Shown here in pieces: positions 1 through 12,200 of a DNA stretch of 64,000 bases. A program made the translations under genes and the position numbers. The DNA comes from Brugia malayi (lineage: Eukaryota; Nematoda; Chromadorea; Rhabditida; Onchocercidae). Positions within the stretch are counted from its first letter, which is position 1; every line of letters begins with the position of its first letter. The stretch is taken from assembly GCF_000002995.4 (NCBI RefSeq), contig NW_025062475.1, positions 6,638,187-6,702,186 on the forward strand, written 5' to 3'. The notes below the pieces were generated by a model. That model was not told the DNA's origin. It did no database searches and saw nothing but the letters and a program-made list of their open reading frames with translations.

Positions 1-101
1 AAATACAGTTACTGTACTTGTCTCTACACTTCGAAATAAGCATTGCTCCTTTACAATGCACAGCAAAGAAGAAATATAAAATTTAACAAATGCAAAACCA
101 C

Positions 102-465
102 TTTGAAGAATCATTCGGATTCCATGCATAGCAGAATGCTCGTAACTTGTCCTTGAAAGAAGGAATTTCTGACAGGAGAGAGAAATCATTAAGAGCCTCA
201 TCTGGGATAACTGTACGTGCCAGGCGCCTCCAAACAAAGCTATCCTATAAAATTTACAGTACTAAATAAACAATGAAATAACTAGACAGAAAAGTGATGG
301 TAAATGAGCCTTACAAAATAATCTATTTAGGCTAACCGGATATTGCAAAACAGTCAACCAGTGCTTGCAAACTCGCATACACCGGGCCAAATCTTTAAGA
401 TTTAAATATTCAAACACTGCTAAAAGCACAACATGAGGTAAACGAGCAGCTGAGACAGCACGCAT
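102..465 (-). CDS. fsn-1: F-box protein, FSN-1/FBXO45 type (5-prime part only)
   Basis: Two minus-strand exons are visible: 465-337 (43 codons, from ATG) and 244-102. Exon 1 encodes an F-box: it starts [20 protein letters not shown] and continues to [15 protein letters not shown]. Exon 2 begins [20 protein letters not shown] and ends near [11 protein letters not shown]. This order (F-box, then VW..L, PS.K.K.RAF, ND.S) matches the N-terminal part of FBXO45/FSN-1, the F-box/SPRY substrate receptor that works with the PHR ubiquitin ligase RPM-1 at synapses in worms. The SPRY domain is not in the window; the donor at 101-100 leaves phase 2 and the gene runs off the left edge. The donor of exon 1 (GTTAGC, 336) keeps the frame; a stronger GTAAGG site 26 nt further on would create a stop when joined to exon 2. 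The start could lie further upstream, since the frame is open for several codons before this ATG. Confidence 0.8.
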
Positions 466-797
466 TCGACGAGTAAAACAAGTGAAACTTTTAGAGTGAC
501 AGCAATCTTGCGCATTTCGACACGCAACATCAACTGAAATGAAGTGATTTAATAAAATCGGAATCCGATTTCAAATGAAAATATGGAGCGACACACACAA
601 CTTTTGCATGTTCAGTATTAAAACGCTAAAAATATTACCGGCTTGCTCTAAATCAGTCTCCACCACTGTCTGATTAAACTTATCTCCTTCAGTGAACATT
701 CAAATAACTGTAAATTGAATCATTGTAATTCCATGCAAATGAAACCCATCTTCGAACATATCACCAACACCGATCCATCCGTAGCCAAACTTCCCTG

Positions 798-840
798 GCT
801 TTTTTATAAATGACTAGCAAAACCATATTTATAAAAAAGC
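798..840. repeat. 14-bp perfect inverted repeat
   Basis: GCTTTTTTATAAAT at 798-811 is repeated as its exact reverse complement at 827-840, with a 15-nt spacer. It could form a hairpin. It lies downstream of mrpl-3 and upstream of fsn-1. Function unknown. Confidence 0.8.
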
Positions 841-860
841 ACACACAAACAGTGGAAGTG

Positions 861-921
861 GATTTAATAATGTTAAAGGTTTATCATGCCAGATTTAATA
901 ATGTTTCAAAGGTTTATCATG
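861..921. repeat. about 29-bp degenerate tandem repeat, two copies
   Basis: The unit GATTTAATAATGTT(TC)AAAGGTTTATCATG occurs at 861-889 and again at 892-921. The second copy has a 2-nt insertion. Confidence 0.75.
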
Positions 922-1607
922 GCTCTTACATATCATTTATTTAAATAGAATATGTAAAACATCTGTTGTTTTGTGATTGTAAATTAAGGTGTAAACTCCT
1001 CAGTCCAACGGTTTACGAAGCAATAATGAAACTTCAGAAACAAAATACAAATAATTCGAAATTAGAAGAGGTATGACAATGAAACAGTGACAGCAAACAC
1101 TACCAGCTGTTCTCGTGCATTAACGAGAAAATATAATGATAATGAAATCAATGTTCTATATTTATTACACACTTATATTTCATAGTAATACAAACTTCAA
1201 AAAAATGATGCAAAAAAACATACCAAAACTATTTAGTACGAAACCTTTCAGAAAGTGAAAGACTTGAAAAGTCGAAATCTAATTCCGAATTCATACTAAT
1301 TTTTATTACGAAATCCAATTTCGAATTCATACTGATTTTTATGCACAGTTAAATTTACAGAACAAAGAGAAAACGAAATGCGCAAATGTCTAAACAACGA
1401 GATGCTTATCACATTACATAACAAAAGTGATGGCTTATAAAAGAAAGTATTAAAGGCAAACAAATTCAGATTAAAGACAAGATAAATAGAATGCGATAGT
1501 CTGCTCTTTCATTCTCAAGCTATTACGAGTAACCAAGCAAAAAAATAGGAAAACAAGATAGTTATAACTGTTGACTTCTGAAAAAATGACGCAAGCAATG
1601 CCGGAAA

Positions 1608-4112
1608 TTATTTCTTGACCTTGGCTGTTTTTGCTTTTGTTTTATCTCTTTTTGTAGTTTTGAAATTTTCAGGTTCTGTGAAAACTATTGAAGGCATCGT
1701 CATCCTGGAAGAAAATGGAAATATGACAAGTAATACATCAATAAGAAAAAAATTAAATAATTCATAGCTAATAAAAATACAATCCAAAAAAATATACATA
1801 ATACTAGAAAAGTTATAAATAACAAATGAAAAAACGATAGAAAACAGCAACCTAAATAACCGCCGAGCGAAAAATTCACCATCTTCATAAACGAATGGTG
1901 AATAAGGATCATCATTACAATTTGTTTCAGCTTCAAAATCCTTTTCATAAGAAAAAGTAGGGAAATGTGGATATTGCACTTTCTTTTCATCGTGATAACA
2001 GTCCTTGATGAGTAATATTTCCCCTGTTTCACCCGGTACCGATCCATTAACATACATTACCTACAAAATTCATATCAACCCAATAACATATATTACCTAC
2101 TTCTTCATAATCATCATTTGGCAATGACTTTTTTTTTAATAACTAATTAAACATTAAACTCCTTTTCTGTCAACACAGAATTTTCACATCTTAACTAACA
2201 AGAAAGTAAGAAAAAAGCTTTGAAAATCTTTGCGAATATTGAAATTTCAAAAAGTGATATTCTTATTTTGCAAAAAAAAATTTCCATTTTTTGGAAACTC
2301 GAAACCTGTTTTTCAGGATTAATCCTCAACACTTCAAGGCCTGGGATGGACCGCCATTCGTAACCCATATGACCGGGCATTCGTTTCCCAGGCCTTACCC
2401 GGGCATCGCCTTTTGAACCGATGGCACCGATACGACGATGAGATTTTGTAGTCCTAAAAGCAGTGAGTGTAGAGAAAAAAACAAATAGTATGACGAAGCA
2501 GAAGTCCTTTATTTCTTCATAAAATCAAAATGCGATATGGTAAGGATATGCTATCTATCAACCAGTATTGACAAGACACAGAAGAACTTACCCTCGAGCA
2601 GGCATTCCTTTGAATCCCCATCTGTGCATTCCGCCCTGGAAACCCCAATCAATAGTATGCCCCGTAATAGTTATGTACTGGCCAACTTTAAAATGGCACA
2701 CATGCAACTCTGTTCCTGGCTGCACCACTGCATCCTCAGTAACCAAAAACGATGCTATGTGTTTTTTAACAGGAAAACCTAAAAAATCGAAAGGTTACAA
2801 TTATCGGAATATATGTTGCTAAATATATTTGATCTGAAAACCAGATAATATTAGGAAAATAAATACAGCAACAAAATTAACACCATGTCGCTCAAAAGTA
2901 GCACGATATCGTGCAGTAAATTTTGTCGGATCACCATCTACGGCTCCAACCGTGACTCGCCATCGAGCACCATAGCGACCATATGCTTTTCGCCTTCCCA
3001 CCATGCTTATTCTGGAAATTTCGAAGTTCGAAATTTTTTGATAGAGACTTTAATTTAGTTCCTCTCCTTACGCTCCTTCCCCTTACAACACATTCTATTA
3101 GTTTAAATCGTGATAATAAAAAACTCCCACGAATAAAGACTCGAACAAGAATTAACCGATAGTATGTTTCAGGATCAATTGCTGAGATGACGAGATTCTT
3201 GGGAAACTCTAGTAATGTGCAAAGAAAACGGGTCCCATCCACAGCCCACTGAGGAAACATTCCAATTTTTCTGGCCAGCATTCCAATACGATTCGATTCC
3301 GGCGTCCATTCCGGTAGATTAGTTCCTTGAGGTATTTTACATAATGGAGTCTTGAAAGACATATGCGGATTTGTTCGCGTGATCGATACATGCACTACAG
3401 TGATCATCAAATTTGAGAAATTTAGATAACCGATTAAAATGGTATGAACAGCAAATAAGATGATGTCATTCATTGACTATGTTATAACGAACAACTTATT
3501 ATAACTGAACAAAGTAACAATTTTTTAGAGACAGAGTCAATAAGATTGACAATGAATTAAACTTGATTTTTTTGAAGTTTTTCGCATTTCATTATTCTCG
3601 AATTCCATTTCAAAAGCTACCTTTCCTCTCCAGCTTAATAAACTGTTGAAGTAAAACTCGCGTACTGGATTCAATTGGTTCAACAATATTTTCTTCCTTT
3701 TTTGGTACCCACGGTGGTGGGGTAAGTGTTCTAAAAGTAAAGGTTTAATTAAAAATAAGACAACTGGTATCAAAAATAAGAGTTGCAAAAATGCGCTTCT
3801 AGCCTGTGATAAATAATTCCTCAAACTTTTTGAATTATAAATAAAACAAATCAGTTCAAATAAATTAGTTCTGTTGTTACGAGAAATTAATATCTTAAGC
3901 ATACAAAATGCTACATCACAAACAGAACAAAAAACAGTAGAACTATAGAAAATTTTTCGAAATAAAATTAATAGGAGATTCAGCGGCAAAATAAACCTTC
4001 GCCTCATCCTTTTCTGCATACAATATTCTGCATAAGGGCTACACAGCAGTCGCACTATGACTTGCTTATCGGTACACCACAGTTGACCCAGTCGTTCAAC
4101 ACAATGCAACAT
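1608..4112 (-). CDS. mrpl-3: mitochondrial large-subunit ribosomal protein L3 (uL3m)
   Basis: Eight exons join in phase: 4112-3997, 3730-3621, 3394-3157, 3011-2884, 2778-2592, 2453-2306, 2060-1852, 1704-1608, giving about 410 residues. The product is uL3m, a core protein of the mitochondrial 50S subunit needed for translation of mtDNA-encoded proteins. Diagnostic stretches in order are [52 protein letters not shown] (about 246-257), [18 protein letters not shown] and [10 protein letters not shown], the order expected for the L3 fold. The basic tail ([17 protein letters not shown]) and an N-terminal extension are longer than I expect for other animals. The start ATG is immediately preceded by an AG splice acceptor (minus-strand TCGTTTAG|ATG), so the mRNA may be trans-spliced there. 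It lies about 600 bp downstream of bystin on the same strand. Confidence 0.93.
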
Positions 4113-4130
4113 CTAAACGACTAGAATTAG
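4113..4130 (-). promoter_or_regulatory. candidate spliced-leader acceptor abutting the mrpl-3 start codon
   Basis: On the minus strand the sequence CTAATTCTAGTCGTTTAG runs directly into ATG. An in-frame cis exon ending in ATG is not needed, so a trans-splice acceptor with almost no 5-prime UTR is the simplest reading. Inference from position only. Confidence 0.45.
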
Positions 4131-4688
4131 AAATCTGGAAAGATTTGTAAGAGTTATCAAACCGAGACAATCAGCTGATTAAGCCTCATAAATATGCGAT
4201 TGTCAGTATTAGTAGAAAACAGAAAACTGCTGGAAACTATCCAAGTAACTTGCTTCTAATTCAAAGACTTCTTTCTAATTGAGACAGTAGAAAATGTCAA
4301 ACCTCTACTACCATGTTTGAGAATTAAAATAGTAAGAGAATGTCAGCAGTTAACTTCCCGACGGTTACAATAAAAATCATTACAAAAGAACCATATAATC
4401 AAGTAGCTTTGAACTATAAATCAATTTCCCACACTTCTTTTATTATCTTTGCTCTTTTTATAATATTTTATTATCCGATTTGTTTGTTAATAAGACATAA
4501 AAATTGCCATTTATGAATTACAAAATACAAAACAAGGTAACAATTCTAAATGCGAAGACATAAAACAAAACAAAATTTGATTTTAAATGACAATAAAAGG
4601 TAATCATATCACCTTTCTCTCGGTATGGAAAAGTGTCTTCCATAATCAAACTAAACGCATGAATACAAATTCTTCAAGGTGATAATGT
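4131..4688. other. intergenic region between bystin and mrpl-3
   Basis: AT-rich, with no exon recognised. It contains the bystin 3-prime end and the upstream region of mrpl-3. Confidence 0.6.
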
Positions 4689-4694
4689 TTTATT
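4689..4694 (-). terminator. polyadenylation signal AATAAA for bystin
   Basis: Minus-strand AATAAA lies about 15 nt after the bystin TGA (4711-4709), in context GATAAATAAAACATT. This implies a very short 3-prime UTR. Confidence 0.55.
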
Positions 4695-4708
4695 TATCTC
4701 AATTATCT

Positions 4709-7700
4709 TCAGCACTTGGTTACCGGTTCATTTTCTTTCTTCTTACTAGACACTAACTCACGGCAAACTTCGGGTGTTATTTGATAATGATTTTGCATCT
4801 AAAATAAGCTAAAGTTATTTTATGTCAAATGTATTTAATTTAAACAACAAAGTCCGCCTTTATTTAATGATCTGTATTTGTAGAGACTAATGCAAATTTA
4901 ACGTAAGTCACACCACGCCAGAATGGAAATCTTTATTCAATGAAACCTTACTTTTGTTAGCTCCATCAAAGCTCCGCGCTGCTCATCGCTGAAATCATTT
5001 TTATATCGTTCTACAAAGGCTAGTAGTGATTGATGCCATAGAACGGGTAACTTTCGTTCTTCCTCTCGAAACCTAAAAAACTCCAGTAAGCCATAATGCT
5101 CTGAATGCAATTCAATTATCGATGAATTCATTTCGATCCGAAGAGAGAAATGGCAAATGCTGGAAAAATCAAATCATGCAAATTATGTTAAGCGAAACTT
5201 AACACCTTGATATGTGAGGCTTACCTTAAGTAATGCTTTATCAGTGCATCGATGACTCTATACGGTAAAGCATATTTTTTATTAATCAATATCCTCAAAA
5301 ACAACGAATTCGATCCAGTGTATTCCATATTTGCGATCTGAATAAGAATACAGAAATGCAAGAATACTGGTGAAACTAAGTGGACAACTTATAATCATAA
5401 ACTAAATAGTATTTCAAGAAAAAATACGGCATTGATTTTTTTACCTTAAGCATCGCGACTGCAGCATGCATCATTGGTATCGATGCTTTTGTTAACACAG
5501 AACCAAAAATCGTTGCCTCACGTAATGTACATGTTCCCGACTGCAAAATTAATTTATCTGTATTCCTTATTATGATAGAAATGGCCCTATCCCATTCGTT
5601 CCTTTCTTGCAATCATCGCCAATTTATATAGAGAAATAAAACTGCAGAAAAACTAAGTCGATAAGTTTCCCTATAAGGAAGTGAATTTTTCATTCTCTAA
5701 GTAGATAACTTACAGCCATAAACTAAATAATATTTTAAGAAACAATGCAGTTTTGGTTTTCCACCATCGCAACTGCAGCATATATCATTGTTTCACGTAA
5801 CTCTCAGTTAAAGAAATATTATATAGTTTTTTTTCTTCCAGTTCCTTTTTACGCTTTACTGAATCTTCACTATTCATAATAAACTTTTAGTAGTAAGAAT
5901 TACTTCGCAAAGTGGCAGAAGAATTCCTTTGAAAAAAGCTTGCGGTTTATAAACTGCCTTATTTAGAGCTTGAAATAGATGAAAATTGAGCTTTTTATAT
6001 TCGGCAATATCATCCCTCAACCGTGGCAATAATATCAAATTGTAAAACCTGAAAAAGTTATGCTTCGAAATGTAACCTTATATCAACTTAGAACACCAAA
6101 ACTTCAAAGAGCTTTGACAAAAAACCAAACTCCTTTTTGTGTTGAAAGCAAGATCTCAGATGATGTCGTTCAGCCAAGTGATTCGAAGGAAAAGGAAAGG
6201 GAAACGAGAACCTATAGTGCAATAAAATTCTGGAAAATTTGACTAACCTCTGACACATTTTAGCATGAAGATTTGATGCAAATATTCTAGTCGCTTGGTA
6301 CATAGCTGCTGCTGACCATTTATCAGGATTCGTAAGGCTACAAAAAACGTCAAAAAATCTACCACCTAATTGTGACGTTTGATATCTCAGAACTACCTTA
6401 GTAATTTGAGAATGGTCTGAATTTCTTTGAGATAGGTTTTTTTTAAGCAGGATTTGTAAGGCCAATCAGACTAACAGCAGTCTCATGTCTTCATAGAAAC
6501 AAGGGCAATATGCCATAATAAAGCTTACTATAATAACTGTTCCCAGTTCATCATTTTAGGAAGGACTTTAAAAGCTTTGGGTATTTTACCACTTCGATAA
6601 CGAGATAACACTAATCCAATTTCGCGGTACATTTCCACAACTGCTGGATCCATCTGTTTTATCTAAAATTAACAAAAAGAAGTCGAAAGAGTTTCAACAC
6701 ATAGAGTGTTCCCTATCTTCTTATGCAGTGTTAAATTCCCAATATCAGTGCAAATTCTCATTATTATAAATGAAAACTTTAACTCTATTAAAATTTATTC
6801 CAATAACGTTACCATAAAGCCATCATCCTCTGGACAGATCGACCGAAACTCAAGTTCCGCTTTTTTCTTCTCAATCTTTTCAATTATGATATCGTTAAGT
6901 GTCCGGGATACAGCATCAGTTTTTAATATAAACTTTTCGACTGCTGCTTCATCTTCCGGATTTATTTGCTGTAGCAAATTACTAGTAGCATAAATATTTA
7001 TCATCTGTAGAATCCTATTGTAAAAAATTCGCCTTGTTTTTTCTCATAATTAATCTGCTAATGATTTTATAATTTCATTTGATGATAAAATTCATTCTCT
7101 GAAACTCATCAACATAAATCGCTTATATCAACATTAACAAACTGGTGTGTTTAACACTTTTAATAAATATTGAGAAAATATGTACTAACCATAGAAACAT
7201 CGTCATAATCGTCATTATCAGAGACGATATCGCCATCCGACAGAGAACTTACTGAATCATTTCCAAGACTTACTTTTCGTATCCTTAAACTATTAATTTT
7301 ATGATGAGTTATACAGTCATATAATAAATGCTGTAGATTGCACTGTACAAAATAAGCTTTGCAGAATTCTATGTTTTTAAATTGGTTTCAAAAGGAAATA
7401 TAATGAACTAATACTCGACTTGTCGAAGATCTCAGCCTAAAAAGTTTTCAAATAATATTTCACGCTCTTATGAGCTACTGTTAAAACAAAATAAGTTATG
7501 CATAAAACAATATGTAACCTTTTTAATGCATCCTCGTGTATCATATTTTCTACTTGTGTTTTCTCCACTGCTTCTATATCTTGTTTTTGCTTCCAAGCTG
7601 TTTTAAGAATTTTACTTGATAGTGATTCATCGATGTACTGTAAAAACAAGAATCACATGGTTGAAGAAATCATATAATTTTCTATGGGAGAGAATGTTAA

Positions 7701-7916
7701 TTCTTTTTAAAAGTTGTGCAGATTAGCAATAAAGATAGCATTTCTGACTATTCTCACCTCATCATCCGGTTTGGTGCGTTTCAATTTTCGTTGTTTCACT
7801 CGTGCTGTGCCACGCCCACTTTCACGTTTATTCTGTTCAATTTGCAGATCCAATGGAAGTGTTGACTTGGAAATCAAATCGCCGGCACTTGATTTCAGTT
7901 TCTTCGACTTGCCCAT
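4709..7916 (-). CDS. BYSL: bystin (Enp1), ribosome biogenesis factor
   Basis: Eleven exons join in phase: 7916-7758, 7637-7519, 7283-7190, 7004-6813, 6662-6529, 6337-6248, 6048-5904, 5540-5445, 5337-5225, 5072-4952, 4798-4709, giving 450 residues, close to the usual bystin length. Bystin/Enp1 is a nucleolar and cytoplasmic factor of the pre-40S particle needed for 18S rRNA maturation. The conserved C-terminal two thirds are clear: [83 protein letters not shown] and [17 protein letters not shown]. The N-terminal quarter is basic then acidic (a run of D/S around 105-123), as in other bystins. The ATG sits directly behind a minus-strand CTACAG, a likely trans-splice acceptor. A broken copy of exon 8 lies in the preceding intron (see 5697-5800). 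The last exon ends [23 protein letters not shown]. Confidence 0.95.
5697..5800 (-). pseudogene. degenerate duplicate of bystin exon 8 and its 3-prime intron flank
   Basis: Plus-strand CTAAGTAGATAACTTACAGC... at 5697 repeats CTAAGTGGACAACTTATAAT... near 5376, through the shared ACTGCAGCAT.ATCATTG and TTTCACGTAA blocks. Relative to the real exon (5445-5540) the copy has lost the splice donor (CCTTAAG became CCACC) and about 45 nt of coding sequence. It sits inside the intron between exons 7 and 8, so it looks like a decayed tandem exon duplication. Confidence 0.7.
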
Positions 7917-7928
7917 CTGTAGATTATT
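7917..7928 (-). promoter_or_regulatory. candidate spliced-leader acceptor abutting the bystin start codon
   Basis: Minus-strand AATAATCTACAG is followed at once by ATG GGC. As with mrpl-3, there is no room for a 5-prime UTR unless a spliced leader is added. Confidence 0.45.
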
Positions 7929-9235
7929 TTTTTTTAATTAAAAATCTCACAAAGACATTACTCAACAACAAAGTCAATTATTCTCCAATCCTCCTTCCTG
8001 CTCATATTTCCTACTGTTACAGAACAAAATCCTGCTGAGTTTGAGTACGGTCCATTAAATTTTGAACATTTATGCAATTACTTGATCCTACAGCAGTACT
8101 TCATGATGGAATACGACATGAATGATTTTCTGTAAGTCTCGTTAACATTTCCGCATTTCCATATAAGCATGCTAAGGACATGGAGATGCTTTGCGACGTT
8201 AGCCGAATCCTTTTCTTCACTATCTTGGAATATATATATATATATATTCCATCCTTAGATTATAAACTATTTCATATCGTTTTGCTTCCCATACTGAACA
8301 TTCTGAAGCTGAACATTCTTAAAATTTTAAGGCTCTGAGGAGTAAGTTGTCTTTTTTTACTTTTGATCAGAACAAACAGTAGGACTTGAAATATAAGTAT
8401 GAGTACACATTTATCAAGTTTAAATGCTTCCTAAAGTATATGCAAACAGTCTGCTTCATTGCAGTTACAATATTCCACACCTTCTCAGAGTGCACGTATA
8501 GAGAGGCACATTTTAAAGCTTATTTAACTTAGTATTTAAAGCACAATTGCTATTAACGGTGCTAAAAGAAGCTTCTAAAAAATTTACATAATGCTAATTA
8601 TTTTTGATTGCAATTCTAAAACATAAGTAATGAAGAGTGAAGATTAAGTTATTGTGTTCAAATGTATAAGCTTTTGGCGAGTTACTTCTTTTTAGTCGTG
8701 GTTCGGAGTAGTATTCATTTTTCCCTAAGTTTTATTCCATAATTCCGTTTTCAAATTGGAATTTCAATTTTCATTTTTGGTGCTTCTGATAGTGCATTTC
8801 ATAGTTATATTATTTTAACACTGTTTTCGAACCAATCATTTTTCTGCATGCTCATAATTCTCAAGAAATTGATCAGTGTTTTAAATTATCATTTCTCCGT
8901 CAAATATCATACCGATTGTTCTAGGAACAAAAAATATTTCAGAAAACTGCAGTACACATCTATATTTGTATCAAAAATTATGATGGGATTTGATTAACTA
9001 TTTTTTTTTACGAAAGCATTAATTAATTAAGATTAGAGTATATACACTTGAACCAAAACTGAAATGAAACCACCAGTTCCTTTAGGAAACAAGTGTTTGC
9101 TTAACTGATGGCAAATTAATTTAGTGGAAGTATGTGTGCATTGTAAGCTTATATGCTAGACACGCACATATTTAATGGAAAGTTGGTGTATGTGAATATA
9201 TTTATGAAATGGATGGATTACACTAGAAGTTTCAG
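7929..9235. other. divergent intergenic region between bystin and the lectin-like gene
   Basis: Bystin reads left and the lectin-like gene reads right. The missing 5-prime exon (start codon and signal peptide) of the lectin-like gene is expected here, but I could not identify it in phase with the first clear exon at 9236. It contains a short TA palindrome at 8229-8248. Confidence 0.55.
8229..8248. repeat. (TA)n palindrome flanked by GGAATA/TATTCC
   Basis: GGAATATATATATATATATATTCC reads the same on both strands. Short simple-sequence palindrome. Confidence 0.75.
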
Positions 9236-12200
9236 GTTGTAGCTGTACAAATTGGCGAACATGAAGATATGATTTGTTTTGATGGGACTTTAACTTGGAA
9301 GCAAGATCTAAACAAAAAGGGAACGCCATGCTTTGGTGTTGCAAAAGTAAGATAGTTTGCAATTACATTGCATATAGTCATTACATCTGAAGTTCAGTTC
9401 TTCTATTACAGGTGAAATCAGCTATGGATTGGAATAAAGCAAATGATTATTGCAAGGAAACTGGTGGACAGCTACCAACACCCAGGAATGATGAGAGTCG
9501 TTTGCTGGAAATAATGTTATCAGAGATTGGTATATTGAAATCCATTTTCACAATAACTAAAACTTCCCTTCCAAAGAAAAGACAACATTGAATGCGTGGT
9601 CATTTTAAGAGTTTAAGAGTTTGACTGGTGACTTTTTTAATCTAATTTAGGAAAATTCATAGCAACAACTTATTTCTTCAATGTGGTAAGCATTACCTGT
9701 AGCGTATTTTATTACCGATTACGCTTTTGAACCCTTTCTTTTGAGACTTATAATTGTGCATAAATTATGCACAATTATAAGTCTTAAAAAATTTGCATAG
9801 ATGTATTGGTTTCTTTAGTTTTCTATTTTTACTGGGAGAAAACTAAAACGAAGAAGCAGTTCATTGCAAAATTAAAATAAAAATGATAAAGATATCATAA
9901 AATGATTGGGGAGTTAAAGTTGAAGAAAAGTTGTTTTCCACTTTTTTAAAGCTTTTGGAATCATTACAATTATGATGTAAATAATTTATACAATATAATA
10001 TATAGGCTCAGAAGCAAAAATACCGCTCGGAATTGTTCATGAGAAAAGTAAGTGGATGTATATACGTGATGGTCAAAAAAATGATTCCGATTTAACTAAT
10101 GTTAAACCGTCACTGGAAATATTAAGGCTGTCTACAACAACAGCTGGTCTTCGTGCGTTTTTTCTTATCTACAAAAAATTTCTATATTTTTTCTCACGTA
10201 AATTTTCCAACTAATTTTAATGAAATACATTAAACCATCATCTATATAACTGAACTGTGATGAACTTTACCATTAGCTTATACCTTTACAAATAATGGAT
10301 CAAAAATAAATATCTCTCTTTTTCAACAGGTATTCCCAAGCATTTTAACATCAATCGACTCAAATAAATATTGTATTGTACCAAAATATAATTTCAGTTT
10401 TTTTCAGAATACGAAGCTGCTTTGAAAAAAGATAAATATACAGCGGTGGTATGCGAGCATCGAAATTCAGCACGTATGTTTTAAATGCTTTTCTTAAATT
10501 AGCATTGGCACAGGGGTGTTTAAAAGAAAAAATTGTTTGATGAATAAATGATGCTCAGAGATGTTGGCGGATTATTGGTGGGTGCTGGGCTGTGGAGACG
10601 AAGGTATATTCTGATATTTTTTTGTCATTAATTAGTTCTTCAGTGTCAGTTATTGAGAAGCAGGCGTGTGATAATGGATTTGTGTTGCTTGCGATTAATA
10701 ATGCTTCAAAATGTTATTTATTCCATGAGTTTCCAAATCCATTAATGGTTTGTTATTTATTAAACGGATTCAAAAAAGACTTGTAAGTAGCAGAATACTC
10801 AACAAATTATTTTCTAAATGTGACTCTCAAAAGTACGTGATTCATGCTGCAATGCTGTGTTTTAAAAACAGTCCACAAAAATTTGACAAATTAAGATTCT
10901 CAATTTTGTAAACATCATGAAATATATGTGTTCATGTATTTAGTTTTATTTATGTGTATGATCAATTAATCAATTACTACTCATATGATTTAAATCTGCA
11001 AAATATGAAGATATTTTATATATATATATATATATATATAAGTTATTTGAAAATACTGATTTTAATTTCAGGATGCTAATGATTTTAAAGCAGTTTCAAG
11101 TTACTGCAAATCTCAAAGTGGTGAATTGTTTGAACCGATCGATTCAGGCGATCTTCTTATCATGCAAAGTAAACATTCAGAAAAGATTTGCTAAAAACTA
11201 CTAGTGGATTAGTGATGGAAAATAGAAGAGTATAGTAATGTCTGTGGTTAAAGAGATCAATCAGAAATAATAGTTTGTATTTTCACTATTATTAGTTGCA
11301 CTGTTCAAAAAACAATTGTGTATTTGCGAGTTCTAATAAATCAGCTTTATTATATCATTTAAGCAAAATCTATTTTGATTTTTGCAGGTTTCCCCTTTTC
11401 TAACAAATTAGAATACATATAAGTTAGATAAGTTAAAGTGGGAGTTAGTGATGAATATAACTCGAATGAGAAGTTTCAAGACTTGTTTTTCCTTTTTCTG
11501 TTTTATTTTGCACAGCTTTCAGCATTTGAAATGCATACAAAATAAATTTACTAGAAATATTTCGAAAAAAATTCACATTGGTTAAGAGATGTATGCTAAA
11601 TGTTAATTGTATAAGACAGATGTTATTAGTGTTTTTTTCTAAATATTTTGCATATAAAATAATTCGTGAGAATACGAAAATTCACTTCCTGATTTTGCAA
11701 CTTCTCGAAATATGTTAACATAGCAGGCGGTTTCCTCAATACAAAAACTTTAGAAATCTTTGGTCAGATGTACTACAAATTATGGGTCACAATTAAGAAT
11801 TGCTTATTACATGATAACCGATAATTTTCCTCCATAATAGCTTGAAGAAAGAGATGTATGCTAAATTTTGCAAATTTACCAGCCGACGATTGATTTTCAG
11901 AAATCGGTGAGGCATCAGGCTATGCCGTGAGAGCTTTTTCCAAAAATTTTCACCAACAATATGGATATATTAATCAGAAAATTAAAAATGCTAAGGAGGA
12001 ACCCATAACAGCTGCTGGCTACAAATATTCAACCGTGGGGGTAAGACTGTTGCTTATTTCGTTATCTGTAAAACTGATAAAACTCTATGTGTTTCAAAAA
12101 AAAATTCCTGGAATTGATTGTTTGAAAGAATTTAAATGACTGATTAACTGTAAGTGCACCTTCATAGATTTATAGCTTTCTTTCCATAAGACACAAAATA

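Larger units (their letters stand above)
466..1607. other. intergenic region between fsn-1 and mrpl-3
   Basis: No coding exon seen on either strand. It holds a 14-bp inverted repeat (798-840), a degenerate tandem repeat (861-921) and AT-rich sequence. It should contain the fsn-1 5-prime end and the mrpl-3 3-prime UTR. Confidence 0.6.
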
